Assembly: GCA_934725105.1 (NCBI GenBank)
Contig: CAKVBD010000008.1
Location: 5,004 to 69,003, forward strand
DNA length: 64,000 nt
Source of the DNA: an uncultured Bulleidia sp.
Lineage (GTDB): Bacteria > Bacillota_I > Bacilli_A > Erysipelotrichales > Erysipelotrichaceae
Reading direction: 5' to 3'
Part shown: positions 45,112-53,168 of the stretch, one piece after another
Numbering within the stretch: position 1 is the stretch's first letter
Layout: every line of letters starts with the position of its first letter
Notes under the pieces: model-generated
What the model was told of the DNA's origin: nothing
The model's input: only the letters and a program-made list of their open reading frames with translations
The model's database searches: none
Program-made: the position numbers and the translations under genes

Positions 45112-46557
45112 TTACATTGAACCCTGTTTCTTTAATACGACACCAAATGTCTTTAATAGAATCTTAACATCTAAGTCAGGATTCCAGCGTTCAATGTATT
45201 CTTTATCCAAACGTACAACTTCTTCAAAATCAGTGATATCACTTCTACCAGAGATTTGCCACATACCTGTAATACCAGGTTTGATGGCTAATCTAGCATA
45301 ATGATGTAAGTCATATAGCTTTGTTTCATCAACGGTAGGAGGTCTCGTACCTACTAATGACATATCACCTTTTAATACATTAAAGAATTGAGGGAATTCA
45401 TCTAAAGATGTCTTGCGAATGAATTCACCAATTCCTGTTTTATGTGTTCCATCAGGTAAGATCTTGTTTCCAATGATTCTTGGATCAAAATCCATCTTGA
45501 ACATTCTTCCATCACTCACCTTGTTTTGATCCATGAGATCTTTCTTACGTTCTTCAGCATCTAAGTACATGGATCTAAACTTATACATTTTAAACTTCTT
45601 GCCATTCTGTCCAACTCTAATTTGAGAAAAGAAAATTGGACCAGGAGAAGCGATGTAGATACAAGGTGCAACAAAGATAAATATAATGACTGTTAATAAG
45701 CATCCAACAAGTCCAGCACAAATATCCATTGCTCTTTTAATACATAACTGTAATGTAGAAGCATAGTTAATCGTTAATGTTAATACTGGATAGGAAGCAA
45801 CCTTCTCAACTAGTTGTCTCTTACCCTCCATTCTAGAAAATGGCAAGAGATTTAAATGTAGTGTAACACCTGTTTCTAAAAGCTTATTTAATAAATCAGG
45901 ATCAATTGGTAATGATGGAGAAGTAACAACCAGTACTTCATCAATCCAGTCTTGACCAACAATGGATGGTGCTGTATCAATATTCGCAGTTACTTCAATA
46001 CCTTGGTATGATTTACCAACTTCATCTTTATCAATGACTGCCAAACCAACAATCTTGTATTTAGAAAATGAATTATGAATTACAGTGTTAATCACATCAT
46101 TACAAATTGCATGATTTGTGATAACAAATAATCTTTGTGTACCTTCTCTTCTATGATTCAAGACATATTTCTTAAATACTAAACGAACAAGAAATGTAAT
46201 AAAAACGTAATAAAAAAATGTACTGAAATAAACAAATCTAGAAAACTCTGAAGAAAGCTTTACAAAGAACATAAAGAACAATCCAACAGATAATAATACC
46301 ATTGTATGTTTCACAGTCTTTGTAAATTCAACATAGATACCACGTTTCAATACATTCTTAAATGTTGCTGATAAAACCGCGATAAAGAAATCAGCTAATG
46401 TTAATACAAATATAACAGTACGATATAATTTTGATCCAAAAGGATTCATGCCCTGCCATAATAGACATGCTAATATATATGAAAAATTCAAGCATAGAAT
46501 ATCAACAATAATGAAATCCGTATGCTTGATCCATGATAAAGAATCTTTTCTGTACAT
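45112..46557 (-). CDS. Undecaprenyl-phosphate sugar phosphotransferase (priming transferase, WcaJ/CpsE type)
   Basis: 481 residues. Four N-terminal membrane helices (about 12-120), a central CoA-binding-like region, a fifth helix (about 275-300) and the C-terminal bacterial sugar transferase domain: KRAMDICAGLVG, SPGPIFFSQIRVGQNGKKF, MYKFRSMYLDAE, IRKTSLDEFPQFFNVLKGDMSLVGTRPP and PGITGMWQISGRSD. It transfers hexose-1-phosphate to undecaprenyl phosphate, the first step of repeat-unit synthesis. Its upstream region shares a repeat block with cpsC. Confidence 0.93.
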   Translation of the reverse strand: MYRKDSLSWIKHTDFIIVDILCLNFSYILACLLWQGMNPFGSKLYRTVIFVLTLADFFIAVLSATFKNVLKRGIYVEFTKTVKHTMVLLSVGLFFMFFVKLSSEFSRFVYFSTFFYYVFITFLVRLVFKKYVLNHRREGTQRLFVITNHAICNDVINTVIHNSFSKYKIVGLAVIDKDEVGKSYQGIEVTANIDTAPSIVGQDWIDEVLVVTSPSLPIDPDLLNKLLETGVTLHLNLLPFSRMEGKRQLVEKVASYPVLTLTINYASTLQLCIKRAMDICAGLVGCLLTVIIFIFVAPCIYIASPGPIFFSQIRVGQNGKKFKMYKFRSMYLDAEERKKDLMDQNKVSDGRMFKMDFDPRIIGNKILPDGTHKTGIGEFIRKTSLDEFPQFFNVLKGDMSLVGTRPPTVDETKLYDLHHYARLAIKPGITGMWQISGRSDITDFEEVVRLDKEYIERWNPDLDVKILLKTFGVVLKKQGSM

Positions 46558-46639
46558 CCCCTAAACTACATATCGTCTAAACAACGATATTACTCCCTTT
46601 TTTAATGCTACACAATTATATGCAAGTTGTTCACATTTA

Positions 46640-46675
46640 CTGTATATTTGTACGCATTGCACGAATTGCACACTA
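46640..46675 (-). promoter_or_regulatory. 9-bp-period repeat block in the EPS promoter, shared with cpsC
   Basis: Units on the plus strand: CTGTATATT, TGTACGCAT, TGCACGAAT, TGCACACTA. The first three align with 16306-16332 upstream of cpsC (19 of 27 identical). They end about 83 bases from the ATG and sit just upstream of a TATAAT with no good -35, as for an activator site. Confidence 0.55.
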
Positions 46676-46709
46676 TATATATATATATATATATATATAG
46701 TGTGCAATT
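46664..46709. repeat. 46-bp perfect palindrome with (TA)n core
   Basis: AATTGCACAC (46664-46673), a 26-base TA repeat, GTGTGCAATT (46700-46709). The arms contain the TTGCAC motif of the neighbouring repeat block in opposed orientation. Confidence 0.85.
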
Positions 46710-46864
46710 TCTGCATAAATAAGCCATTTTTTTGACTTTTGCATTATTGCAATTTCTTAATGCAACAAACACATAACACCTTTACACGAGCTTTTATATT
46801 ATCTTACAATTCTGATGATATCTAGCTTAAATTTTCTTAATTTTCATGTCCTGGCATATCAGTG

Positions 46865-46908
46865 AAAAAGAACCACTTATATCCAATAAAGGAAAGTATG
46901 GTTCTTTC
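46865..46908 (-). terminator. Terminator after the disrupted TOPRIM gene
   Basis: AAAGAACCA and TGGTTCTTT arms with a long loop; TTTTTC follows on the minus strand. It ends the transcript about 30 bases after the original stop codon at 46939. Confidence 0.6.
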
Positions 46909-47216
46909 ATCTATGCAGTGTTATCAATACTTTTTTGATTATTTTTCTTCTTGCGGGTTTTCATCATTTTCCAGACACAATCCAAAGTTTGTATGTCTTT
47001 CTAAGGAATGTTTTTCTTGTTTTATGTAATCCCATGAATCCATGAAGTCTTTATTGACTGAAAAATCAGATTCTTGAATAAAAGTTTTAAAGCCTTGTTA
47101 GCGTCCGGTTAATTTAACCATTCAGAGTCCGGTAAAAACGACCAATTTCAGTCCAATAAAAAAAGCCAACACATCAGATGACTTTCAATAATAAACTCGT
47201 CACTTGCACATGAAGG

Positions 47217-48242
47217 CTATGAATCATGATATTCATAGTCTTTTTTGCACATTGTATCTCGATATTTCACTCTTTTTGGCGAATATACTGCTAATTGTAT
47301 GAATTTTAGTACCTTATCATATTTATCATTTGGTTCATTCATTATGAAATAAAATAGATTCATCCAATCTTGTATATGCTCTCTTTCATAGCTTCCATGC
47401 ATTCTCATAAATCGTTTCATCAACCCATGCAATTGATTCACTGGCTGAAGCGGATTATCTTTATCGGACAGTTCTTTCAATTCTTTACTTGAGTATTTTT
47501 CTTCTTGCAAATGAAGTGTCTTAACTAATATATTATGTGACTTTTCTTCATCATGAATAACAGTAGATCCTTCTTTGATATGTGAAGCATACGTCCTCAA
47601 TGTAGATGTTTCAGATGGTTTAGAAGTATTCGTGACAATGAAGATTGAATGCTTTCCATCGGTTGCCACACCAACTCCAATTTTGTTTCTTGATATGCCT
47701 CTTAGCTTTTTTCCGTCTTTCAATATTTCATCACTCTTTTTCTTGGAAAAATATGTTTCATCAAGCCATATTCTTCCGTCTAGTACAACATCATCTTGTA
47801 TTCCTTTGAGTACTTCAAAGACTTTAATGAGCCAATATTGACCAGTAGTATTTGAATTTCTATTATCTGCTGCACTCGTTTTGATGGAATGAAATTCAAA
47901 AAGATGTAAAAGATACTCTATCCATTCTGAAATTGGTATTTTCCTAGAGTCGAATATGGTATTTGATAATGGATTGAAACTGTGTTTACAATCATTACAA
48001 AAATACTTTTGCATTCCATCTTTTCTGTGTCCATCTTTTTTGAAATGTGTTCCATCACAATATGGACATTTATCAATATTAAGAGAATTAACAAAAGCAA
48101 CTTCTTCTTGAGAAGCTTCTCTATGTTTTGCAGAATACCATTCAACTACAGTGCTTTCAACTAAGGCTTGAACAGGTGTTGGTTTTATACCATCCCAAGT
48201 AAAAACACGTAAAGAACGATTCCTACGTTTGTATTTATTCAT
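47217..48242 (-). CDS. IS1595-like zinc-ribbon transposase
   Basis: 341 residues. N-terminal zinc ribbon (CPYCDGTHFKKDG, then YFCNDCKHSF, about 58-86) followed by a DDE-type core: WLDETYFSKK, TVIHDEEKSHN and the QLHGLMKRFMRMHGSYERE-IQDWMNLFYF region. The stop codon lies inside the left terminal repeat. No ribosome site is visible before the ATG; two interleaved inverted repeats fill the leader. Confidence 0.82.
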   Translation of the reverse strand: MNKYKRRNRSLRVFTWDGIKPTPVQALVESTVVEWYSAKHREASQEEVAFVNSLNIDKCPYCDGTHFKKDGHRKDGMQKYFCNDCKHSFNPLSNTIFDSRKIPISEWIEYLLHLFEFHSIKTSAADNRNSNTTGQYWLIKVFEVLKGIQDDVVLDGRIWLDETYFSKKKSDEILKDGKKLRGISRNKIGVGVATDGKHSIFIVTNTSKPSETSTLRTYASHIKEGSTVIHDEEKSHNILVKTLHLQEEKYSSKELKELSDKDNPLQPVNQLHGLMKRFMRMHGSYEREHIQDWMNLFYFIMNEPNDKYDKVLKFIQLAVYSPKRVKYRDTMCKKDYEYHDS

Positions 48243-48249
48243 TTTTATT

Positions 48250-48325
48250 GGCGGTTCAGAGTTTCAAGAGATGATTAACCAGAACCGCCAAGTTCTTATC
48301 AATGACTAATCATCTCATGAAACTC
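48250..48325 (-). promoter_or_regulatory. Interleaved inverted repeats in the transposase leader
   Basis: Pair 1: GGCGGTTC (48250-48257) with GAACCGCC (48282-48289). Pair 2: GAGTTTCA and GAGATGATTA (48259-48277) with TAATCATCTC and TGAAACTC (48307-48325). Pair 1's right arm lies in the loop of pair 2 while its left arm lies outside, so the helices form a pseudoknot or exclude each other just before the start codon at 48242. Confidence 0.6.
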
Positions 48326-48429
48326 CTTGATTGCTTGCCTTTCTACAAGCAACCAAATTATATCATGTAATGATTGTTTATTGATTCAAACCAGCCTTCA
48401 TGTGCAAGTGACGAGTTTCAATAATTAAT

Positions 48430-49236
48430 TTACTGCTTGGCTGGATCTAACAAATCCGATGTACTTCCGACCTTCACCGCAACAGTTTCAAGTTTTCTGC
48501 CACGGTAGCTTTTTCCATCCATCATATAGACAATTGCGTTATCAAAGATTCGATCCAATGCACACAGCAGTGTATCATCTTCGTCAAAGTCCTCTTTCCA
48601 TTGGGAAGGGGATTTATTGCTTGTAAAGATCACACAGTTCGGACCTTCTTTTGATGCCCGTCTGTCAATGACATCAAAGAAGATTCTTGTATTTTCCTTG
48701 TCAAACTTGCATCTTCCCATTTCATCGATAATCAGGCAGCTTGGCTTTACAAGGCCGTTCGTCGTACTTCCTACACTGTCATTCTTTCTGGCCTGTATAA
48801 GACGCTGATTAAGTTCTGTTGCTTTAAGAAAATAGACCTTATTCCCCAATTCACAGCACGCTCTACCAAACGCCATAGCCAGATGTGTCTTCCCAATTCC
48901 TGGCGGACCGATAAAAGCAAGATTTCTATGTTCGTAAAGCGGAGACAGTGTACTGAGATTCTTCAGCTTTTCCAGATTATTTGAATGCACATATGAAAAA
49001 TCAAAATTACTGAAGGTTTTTGGTTCTGTCAGTGGAAGTCTGCTCAGCTTCAGGCAGGTATTCACCACTGCTTCCTTTTTTCTCTTTTCAAGAATCTCAA
49101 AAAAATCTGTTGTTTTATCAATCTCTTCCTGACTCATATTCAGCTTTGTAAAATAGCCTGCAATTTCTTCGGCAGATATGCTCAGTTTCAGATAATCTGC
49201 GATTTCTGCAATTTTATCGTATGATGACTCAGTCAT
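48430..49236 (-). CDS. istB: IS21 helper ATPase IstB
   Basis: 268 residues: AAA+ ATPase with Walker A GPPGIGKT (about 113-120), Walker B CLIIDEMG (about 168-175) and FTSNKSPSQW. IstB selects target DNA and stimulates the IstA transposase. It overlaps the istA 3' end by eight bases. Intact, despite the element inserted directly after it. Confidence 0.92.
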   Translation of the reverse strand: MTESSYDKIAEIADYLKLSISAEEIAGYFTKLNMSQEEIDKTTDFFEILEKRKKEAVVNTCLKLSRLPLTEPKTFSNFDFSYVHSNNLEKLKNLSTLSPLYEHRNLAFIGPPGIGKTHLAMAFGRACCELGNKVYFLKATELNQRLIQARKNDSVGSTTNGLVKPSCLIIDEMGRCKFDKENTRIFFDVIDRRASKEGPNCVIFTSNKSPSQWKEDFDEDDTLLCALDRIFDNAIVYMMDGKSYRGRKLETVAVKVGSTSDLLDPAKQ

Positions 49237-50545
49237 TCCACTTCACCATCTTTCCAAAGTCAAACTTTTCAAAGCCTTTTTCAGGTACAGCTTCCTCTTT
49301 TTGGGTAATAACTGCTTTTACTGGTGCAGTCGGCAGTTCTTCAGGTTCCTTAATTGCATACTGATCATGTGCATAGCTGTCTTTGCGGCTCCATGTGATA
49401 TTATGCATCGCAATCTGGTGAGTGAGATCCGTATCATAGATATACAGATAGAAATCTTTTCTCATGACTCTGCAGGTCTTGCGAGTGTATGTATATGGGA
49501 CACCAAATCTTCTGCCTTCATAGTTCACAAATCCATCAAAGCTGATTTTTCTGACAGGGCACAGGTATTTCATGATTTCTTCAGTCATTGTCAGTATTTC
49601 AGCCACATGCATACATTCATTACTGTGTACTTCTGTGGGAACGCAATCCATAGCACGATGATATCTGCCATTCTGTTCGTTACACCAGATCAATGCATCG
49701 CAGTTCAGATCTGTAACATTTCCAAATGTTCTTCCAGCAATGAAATTTTCTTTTACAAAGCGGACAAGCCTTTCTACTTTTCCTTTGGTAAATGGATGTC
49801 GAACTTTACACAATTTTGTATGAAATCCAATTACTTTCATGAAGGTCTCGTAATCTTTCTGCCAGAGAGGATTTCCTTCCACATCTCTTCCGATGACTAC
49901 GCTTTTCATGTTATCTGTAAGAACGTTCTCTGGAATCCCCATGTAAATAAACGCATGAATCATACCAATAAACAGGTTTTCCTGTCTGGCATTTGGAAAG
50001 AATTCAATGTATCGCTCGCCGCAGTGATGACAGATCATGGCGAAACATGCACACTGATAAGAACCGCCGTCAGGAGTATTTACTTTAACAAATCCCCAGT
50101 CCATCTGGTAATTCTCACCAGGCCCTGTATGATATCTTCTGCCTCTGTTTCCCTGTGAACTTACAATTTCACGTGGTGCAGGAACCAGATCTTTATGTGC
50201 AGCAATATATCGTTTGATAGAAGTTCTGCTTCCTGGATAGCCGACTCCTTGAAGTCTTTCAAAGATAACTTCAGAATTTGTGACATTCTTTCTGAGATAA
50301 TCATCAATTGTGCCCTCGTATCCTGAAATAACAGATTTCTTGGACTTTTTTCCTTTATTTGCATTCGGCTTGACTACAAAACCATTTTTCTTTAATCTTC
50401 TTAGCTTAGCTCGACTGATACCGGTGATTCTGTGCAGTTCTGCCAGATTAACTTTCTCAATCGAATAACTTTCACCCATTTTTCCCTTTATGGTGGCAAG
50501 GGCATGTGCTAATATGTCCTCGAGGTCATTACTATTTATATTCAA
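49229..50545 (-). CDS. istA: IS21 transposase IstA
   Basis: About 438 residues from a TTG at 50545, chosen because AAAGGAGG lies immediately upstream; the frame stays open further into the terminal repeat but without a plausible start. An N-terminal helix-turn-helix (NLAELHRITGISRAKLRRLKK) is followed by the rve core with DWGFVK, LTDNMKSVV and GKVERLVRFVKENF (DDE). A C-terminal beta-barrel follows. Works with IstB. Confidence 0.9.
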   Translation of the reverse strand: MNINSNDLEDILAHALATIKGKMGESYSIEKVNLAELHRITGISRAKLRRLKKNGFVVKPNANKGKKSKKSVISGYEGTIDDYLRKNVTNSEVIFERLQGVGYPGSRTSIKRYIAAHKDLVPAPREIVSSQGNRGRRYHTGPGENYQMDWGFVKVNTPDGGSYQCACFAMICHHCGERYIEFFPNARQENLFIGMIHAFIYMGIPENVLTDNMKSVVIGRDVEGNPLWQKDYETFMKVIGFHTKLCKVRHPFTKGKVERLVRFVKENFIAGRTFGNVTDLNCDALIWCNEQNGRYHRAMDCVPTEVHSNECMHVAEILTMTEEIMKYLCPVRKISFDGFVNYEGRRFGVPYTYTRKTCRVMRKDFYLYIYDTDLTHQIAMHNITWSRKDSYAHDQYAIKEPEELPTAPVKAVITQKEEAVPEKGFEKFDFGKMVKWND

Positions 50546-51246
50546 AATACCTCCTTTATCTGATGTGCTGACATATATCAGTGTAGGACTGTTATTGAAA
50601 AATGGTAATGGTCTTTTATTATGATTGGCGATTTTTGATGGACTAAAAATGGCGATTTTTACTGGACACTTTTTGGCGATTTTCACCGGTCCCTAACAGC
50701 CTTTTAAATCATCCTTGTATTTTTCTGCAAAATTATGAGCATCATTTTCTTTTTCGTCATCTGTACTATTTAACTTATTGTATAACACATGATCTAAATT
50801 ACTGGACATATAGTATATATGATATGGTATATTTCCAATGGTACTTGTAGTTGTTAAACGATTTATATTCTCTCGTTTTTGTGCATTTCTCTGAATGATT
50901 CCTTCAGGATGATTTGTATGGATTTCCTTTTCACTATAGATAGGTTTGTATGCATCTTTATCTTCAACGATTGCACTATCTGGAACAAATGCACCATCCA
51001 TATCAGCTACTTGAATAATTTCTTTGTAATCTGTTCTTCTTAAAGAGTACAATGCCATATGTTGTTTTACACATTCATTCACTTTGAAAATAATATTGGA
51101 ACATTTATTTCCTTTTTCTGTGGTAATATCCCCATGGTGAGTATGAACATATACTCTGTCTTTATCAAAATAATTATTCAAAACAGCACCTAATGCCTCT
51201 TCATCAGAAGGCCCTTCCACAATGACTAACACAACTTTCTTCCTTT

Positions 51247-52638
51247 TCATTGCATTTTACCAGCCTCTCTAAATGCAAGTGCAATTTCGTAATTATTTGT
51301 TGGATCATAAATGACTTCATCTTGTCCGCCTAAAACAATATCTCTATAGTAGAAATTTCTTAAATTGTTGTTTTCTTTTACATTTGTCAAACGGATATAG
51401 CGGTTATTTGGATTTGTTGTTGTAAATACAATAAAACTTTTATCTAAAGTTTCTAAAGGACGTAAATTGTGAGATGTAAAAATCAATTGCCCTTGCCCCT
51501 TTTCAGAGATGATTTTCAAGATTTCCCCTAATAAATATTCAAAAATTCCAGAATCTAATTCATCAATTACAACTGTAATAGATGGATTATTATACATAAA
51601 TATTAAAAGCTGTAAGATAGAAATGATTTTTTTGATACCTTCTGATTCATAACGTAATGGAATTTCTTTTTTATTTTTCTTCGATATCAATTGAACTCTA
51701 CGTCCAACGCTTCCATTTTGTAAAAACTGTTTACCAAAATCATATACATCTATTGTTAATCCAGGAACCATTTGTGAAAGAACTTTATTCATATTAGGAA
51801 TCATTTTTTTAATCAATTCCGCTGCTTCTTCAGGAATTGTTGATGGCTCATCTAGTGAAAGCATGATATTTCCAGAAGCTTTAGAATCTCCAGTGTCGTA
51901 CATAAAAGTAACCGGAAGAGCATTCAATGTTATCAAACCATTGTTTTGTGTATCAATAACAAATAATTCATAGTTTCCATACTGAAGAATCATCTGAAAT
52001 AAAGCTGTATAGATTGTGTTATTACACTTATTTTCAATCGTTGATAATAACTCACCTGAAAAAATAAAAGATCTAGATGTAGCAAGTGCTAAGCGTTTTA
52101 CAACTTCAAGATTTGTTGCGACTTCTTTATCTTTTCCAACAAGTTCAACATATTTACTCTTTGGAGAAAATACTTCTTTAGAATTGGTATTGATTAAATC
52201 AACCATTTTGTGCCTAGTATTCTTATCAGTATAAGAAAAGCTTAAAAGTTCATCAAATAATTCAACTTTATAACTTTCAGCTTCAGAAAAGTTTTGCTGT
52301 GTAGACAAAACTTTTCGGATTTTAAATTCATAGTTAACAAGATATTCTAGTTCTTTTTCTGGAATTTTCATTGAAATATCAAATTTAAGCTTTGCATACT
52401 CTGCTTCCACATGAATGTAATCTGCAAACTGAGATGGTATAACTTGACCACAGAAAGCTAATTTCAATAATTTAATTGCATCAATCAAAGCCGTTTTACC
52501 AGATCCATTCTGGCCATAGATTCCAAGAATACTTGCTTTATAATCTTTTTTATTATTTTTTAAAACAACTTGACCATATTTAACATTTTTGAAATTTTCA
52601 ATTTCAATCTTCTCGATTCTTGTACATTTACCAACCAT
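51247..52638 (-). CDS. AAA15/AAA21-type ATPase of an ATPase/TOPRIM gene pair
   Basis: 463 residues. ABC/OLD-type ATPase: IENFKNVKYG N-terminus, Walker A GQNGSGKT (42-49), Walker B ITVVIDELDSGIFEY (about 365), TSHNLRPLE switch. Start at 52638 (MVGKC) is preferred over a GTG at 52647 because the AGAGG ribosome site lies eight bases before it. In AAA15-TOPRIM systems such as PARIS and OLD-like pairs, the ATPase senses phage and releases or activates the nuclease partner encoded just downstream. That partner is disrupted here by IS21. Confidence 0.82.
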   Translation of the reverse strand: MVGKCTRIEKIEIENFKNVKYGQVVLKNNKKDYKASILGIYGQNGSGKTALIDAIKLLKLAFCGQVIPSQFADYIHVEAEYAKLKFDISMKIPEKELEYLVNYEFKIRKVLSTQQNFSEAESYKVELFDELLSFSYTDKNTRHKMVDLINTNSKEVFSPKSKYVELVGKDKEVATNLEVVKRLALATSRSFIFSGELLSTIENKCNNTIYTALFQMILQYGNYELFVIDTQNNGLITLNALPVTFMYDTGDSKASGNIMLSLDEPSTIPEEAAELIKKMIPNMNKVLSQMVPGLTIDVYDFGKQFLQNGSVGRRVQLISKKNKKEIPLRYESEGIKKIISILQLLIFMYNNPSITVVIDELDSGIFEYLLGEILKIISEKGQGQLIFTSHNLRPLETLDKSFIVFTTTNPNNRYIRLTNVKENNNLRNFYYRDIVLGGQDEVIYDPTNNYEIALAFREAGKMQ

Positions 52639-52772
52639 TTTAGCCACCTCTGTATCTCCCTATATGCACAATCAATTTAACATCAAGTTAATTTTCTGTC
52701 AATTCAATTGAACATTTTGCACATTTTGTATAGATTTAGCTTTTGATTAGAGAATTATGTATTATTTCCACT

Positions 52773-52799
52773 CAAAAAGACTCTGGAACCCCAGAGTCT
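52773..52799 (-). terminator. Terminator of the rimP-nusA-infB-rbfA operon
   Basis: Minus strand: AGACTCTGG, GGTT, CCAGAGTCT, TTTTTG. Nine base pairs, ten bases after the rbfA stop. Confidence 0.88.
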
Positions 52800-52808
52800 C
52801 TCATTCAC

Positions 52809-53165
52809 TTATTCTTCATCATCTTTGTGTAATGATGCAATGATATCATCAATATGACGTGCTTTTCTTTCCGTTTCATCAATCACGAAGATTAATTCCG
52901 GACATCTTCGAATACTCAATCTCTGAGATAATTCTGTACGAATATATCCCTTAGCTCGATTCAGTGCTTTTAGACCAGCCTGTGCTCTAGCATCCTGTCC
53001 TAAGAATTCACAGAATACTTTCGCATAAGAATGATCATTAGAAACCTGAACATCAGTAATCGTCACAAATCCAACGTTAGGATCCTTCACACCAAACTGA
53101 ATAATTTCAGAAATATTCTTACGAATGATACCTTCTAATCTTTTCTGCTTAAAGTTCTTTGCCAT
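52809..53165 (-). CDS. rbfA: Ribosome-binding factor A
   Basis: 118 residues, usual length. KH-like fold with RLEGIIRKNISEIIQFGVKDP, FVTITDVQVSNDHSYAKVF and RRCPELIFVIDE. It matures the 5' end of 16S rRNA on the 30S subunit. Last gene of the operon, three bases after infB. Confidence 0.95.
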   Translation of the reverse strand: MAKNFKQKRLEGIIRKNISEIIQFGVKDPNVGFVTITDVQVSNDHSYAKVFCEFLGQDARAQAGLKALNRAKGYIRTELSQRLSIRRCPELIFVIDETERKARHIDDIIASLHKDDEE

Positions 53166-53168
53166 ACA

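Larger units (their letters stand above)
46558..46862. other. Regulatory region upstream of the priming transferase
   Basis: About 300 bases holding the promoter of the EPS cluster: a TATAAT at about 46618-46623 as read on the minus strand, the 27-bp repeat block and the large palindrome listed separately. No gene is visible. Confidence 0.6.
47193..48418 (-). mobile_element. IS1595-like element nested in IS21
   Basis: Perfect 26-base terminal inverted repeats at 47193-47218 and 48393-48418 (starting AAACTCGTCACTTGCAC). Flanking duplication CAATAAT (47186-47192 and 48419-48425; eight bases if one end is set a base shorter), matching IS1595 habit. The insertion is only a few bases after the istB stop, so both transposition genes of IS21 remain intact. 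Confidence 0.9.
47096..50698 (-). mobile_element. IS21-family element (carrying a nested IS1595-like element)
   Basis: Ends TGTTAGCGTCCGGTTAA (plus strand, from 47096) and TGTTAGGGACCGGTGAA (minus strand, from 50698) match at 15 of 17 bases. Both ends continue with related blocks containing GTCC(A/G)GTAAAAA, likely IstA-binding repeats. It is flanked by the 4-base duplication GCCT (47092-47095 and 50699-50702). It contains istA and istB. Total 3603 bases, of which about 1.23 kb is the nested element. Confidence 0.9.
46939..51250 (-). pseudogene. TOPRIM-like effector gene interrupted by an IS21 element
   Basis: Residues 1-184 (51250 down to 50699) and the last 50 codons plus stop (46939-47091) are separated by IS21. 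Removing the element and one GCCT copy joins GGC to TTT AAA ACT in frame and gives a 234-residue protein ending NPQEEK. Motifs VLVIVEGPSDEEAL (strand plus catalytic Glu) and VADMDGAF (Asp-x-Asp) fit a TOPRIM nuclease. The start overlaps the ATPase stop by four bases (ATGA). The pair resembles ATPase/TOPRIM defence systems (OLD- or PARIS-like); effector activity is presumably lost or altered, because the remaining frame stops one codon into the IS. Confidence 0.8.

Noticed and set aside
49301..50158. 285-codon plus-strand frame
   Set aside because: Antisense to istA, Cys/His/Phe-rich shadow composition and no family resemblance.
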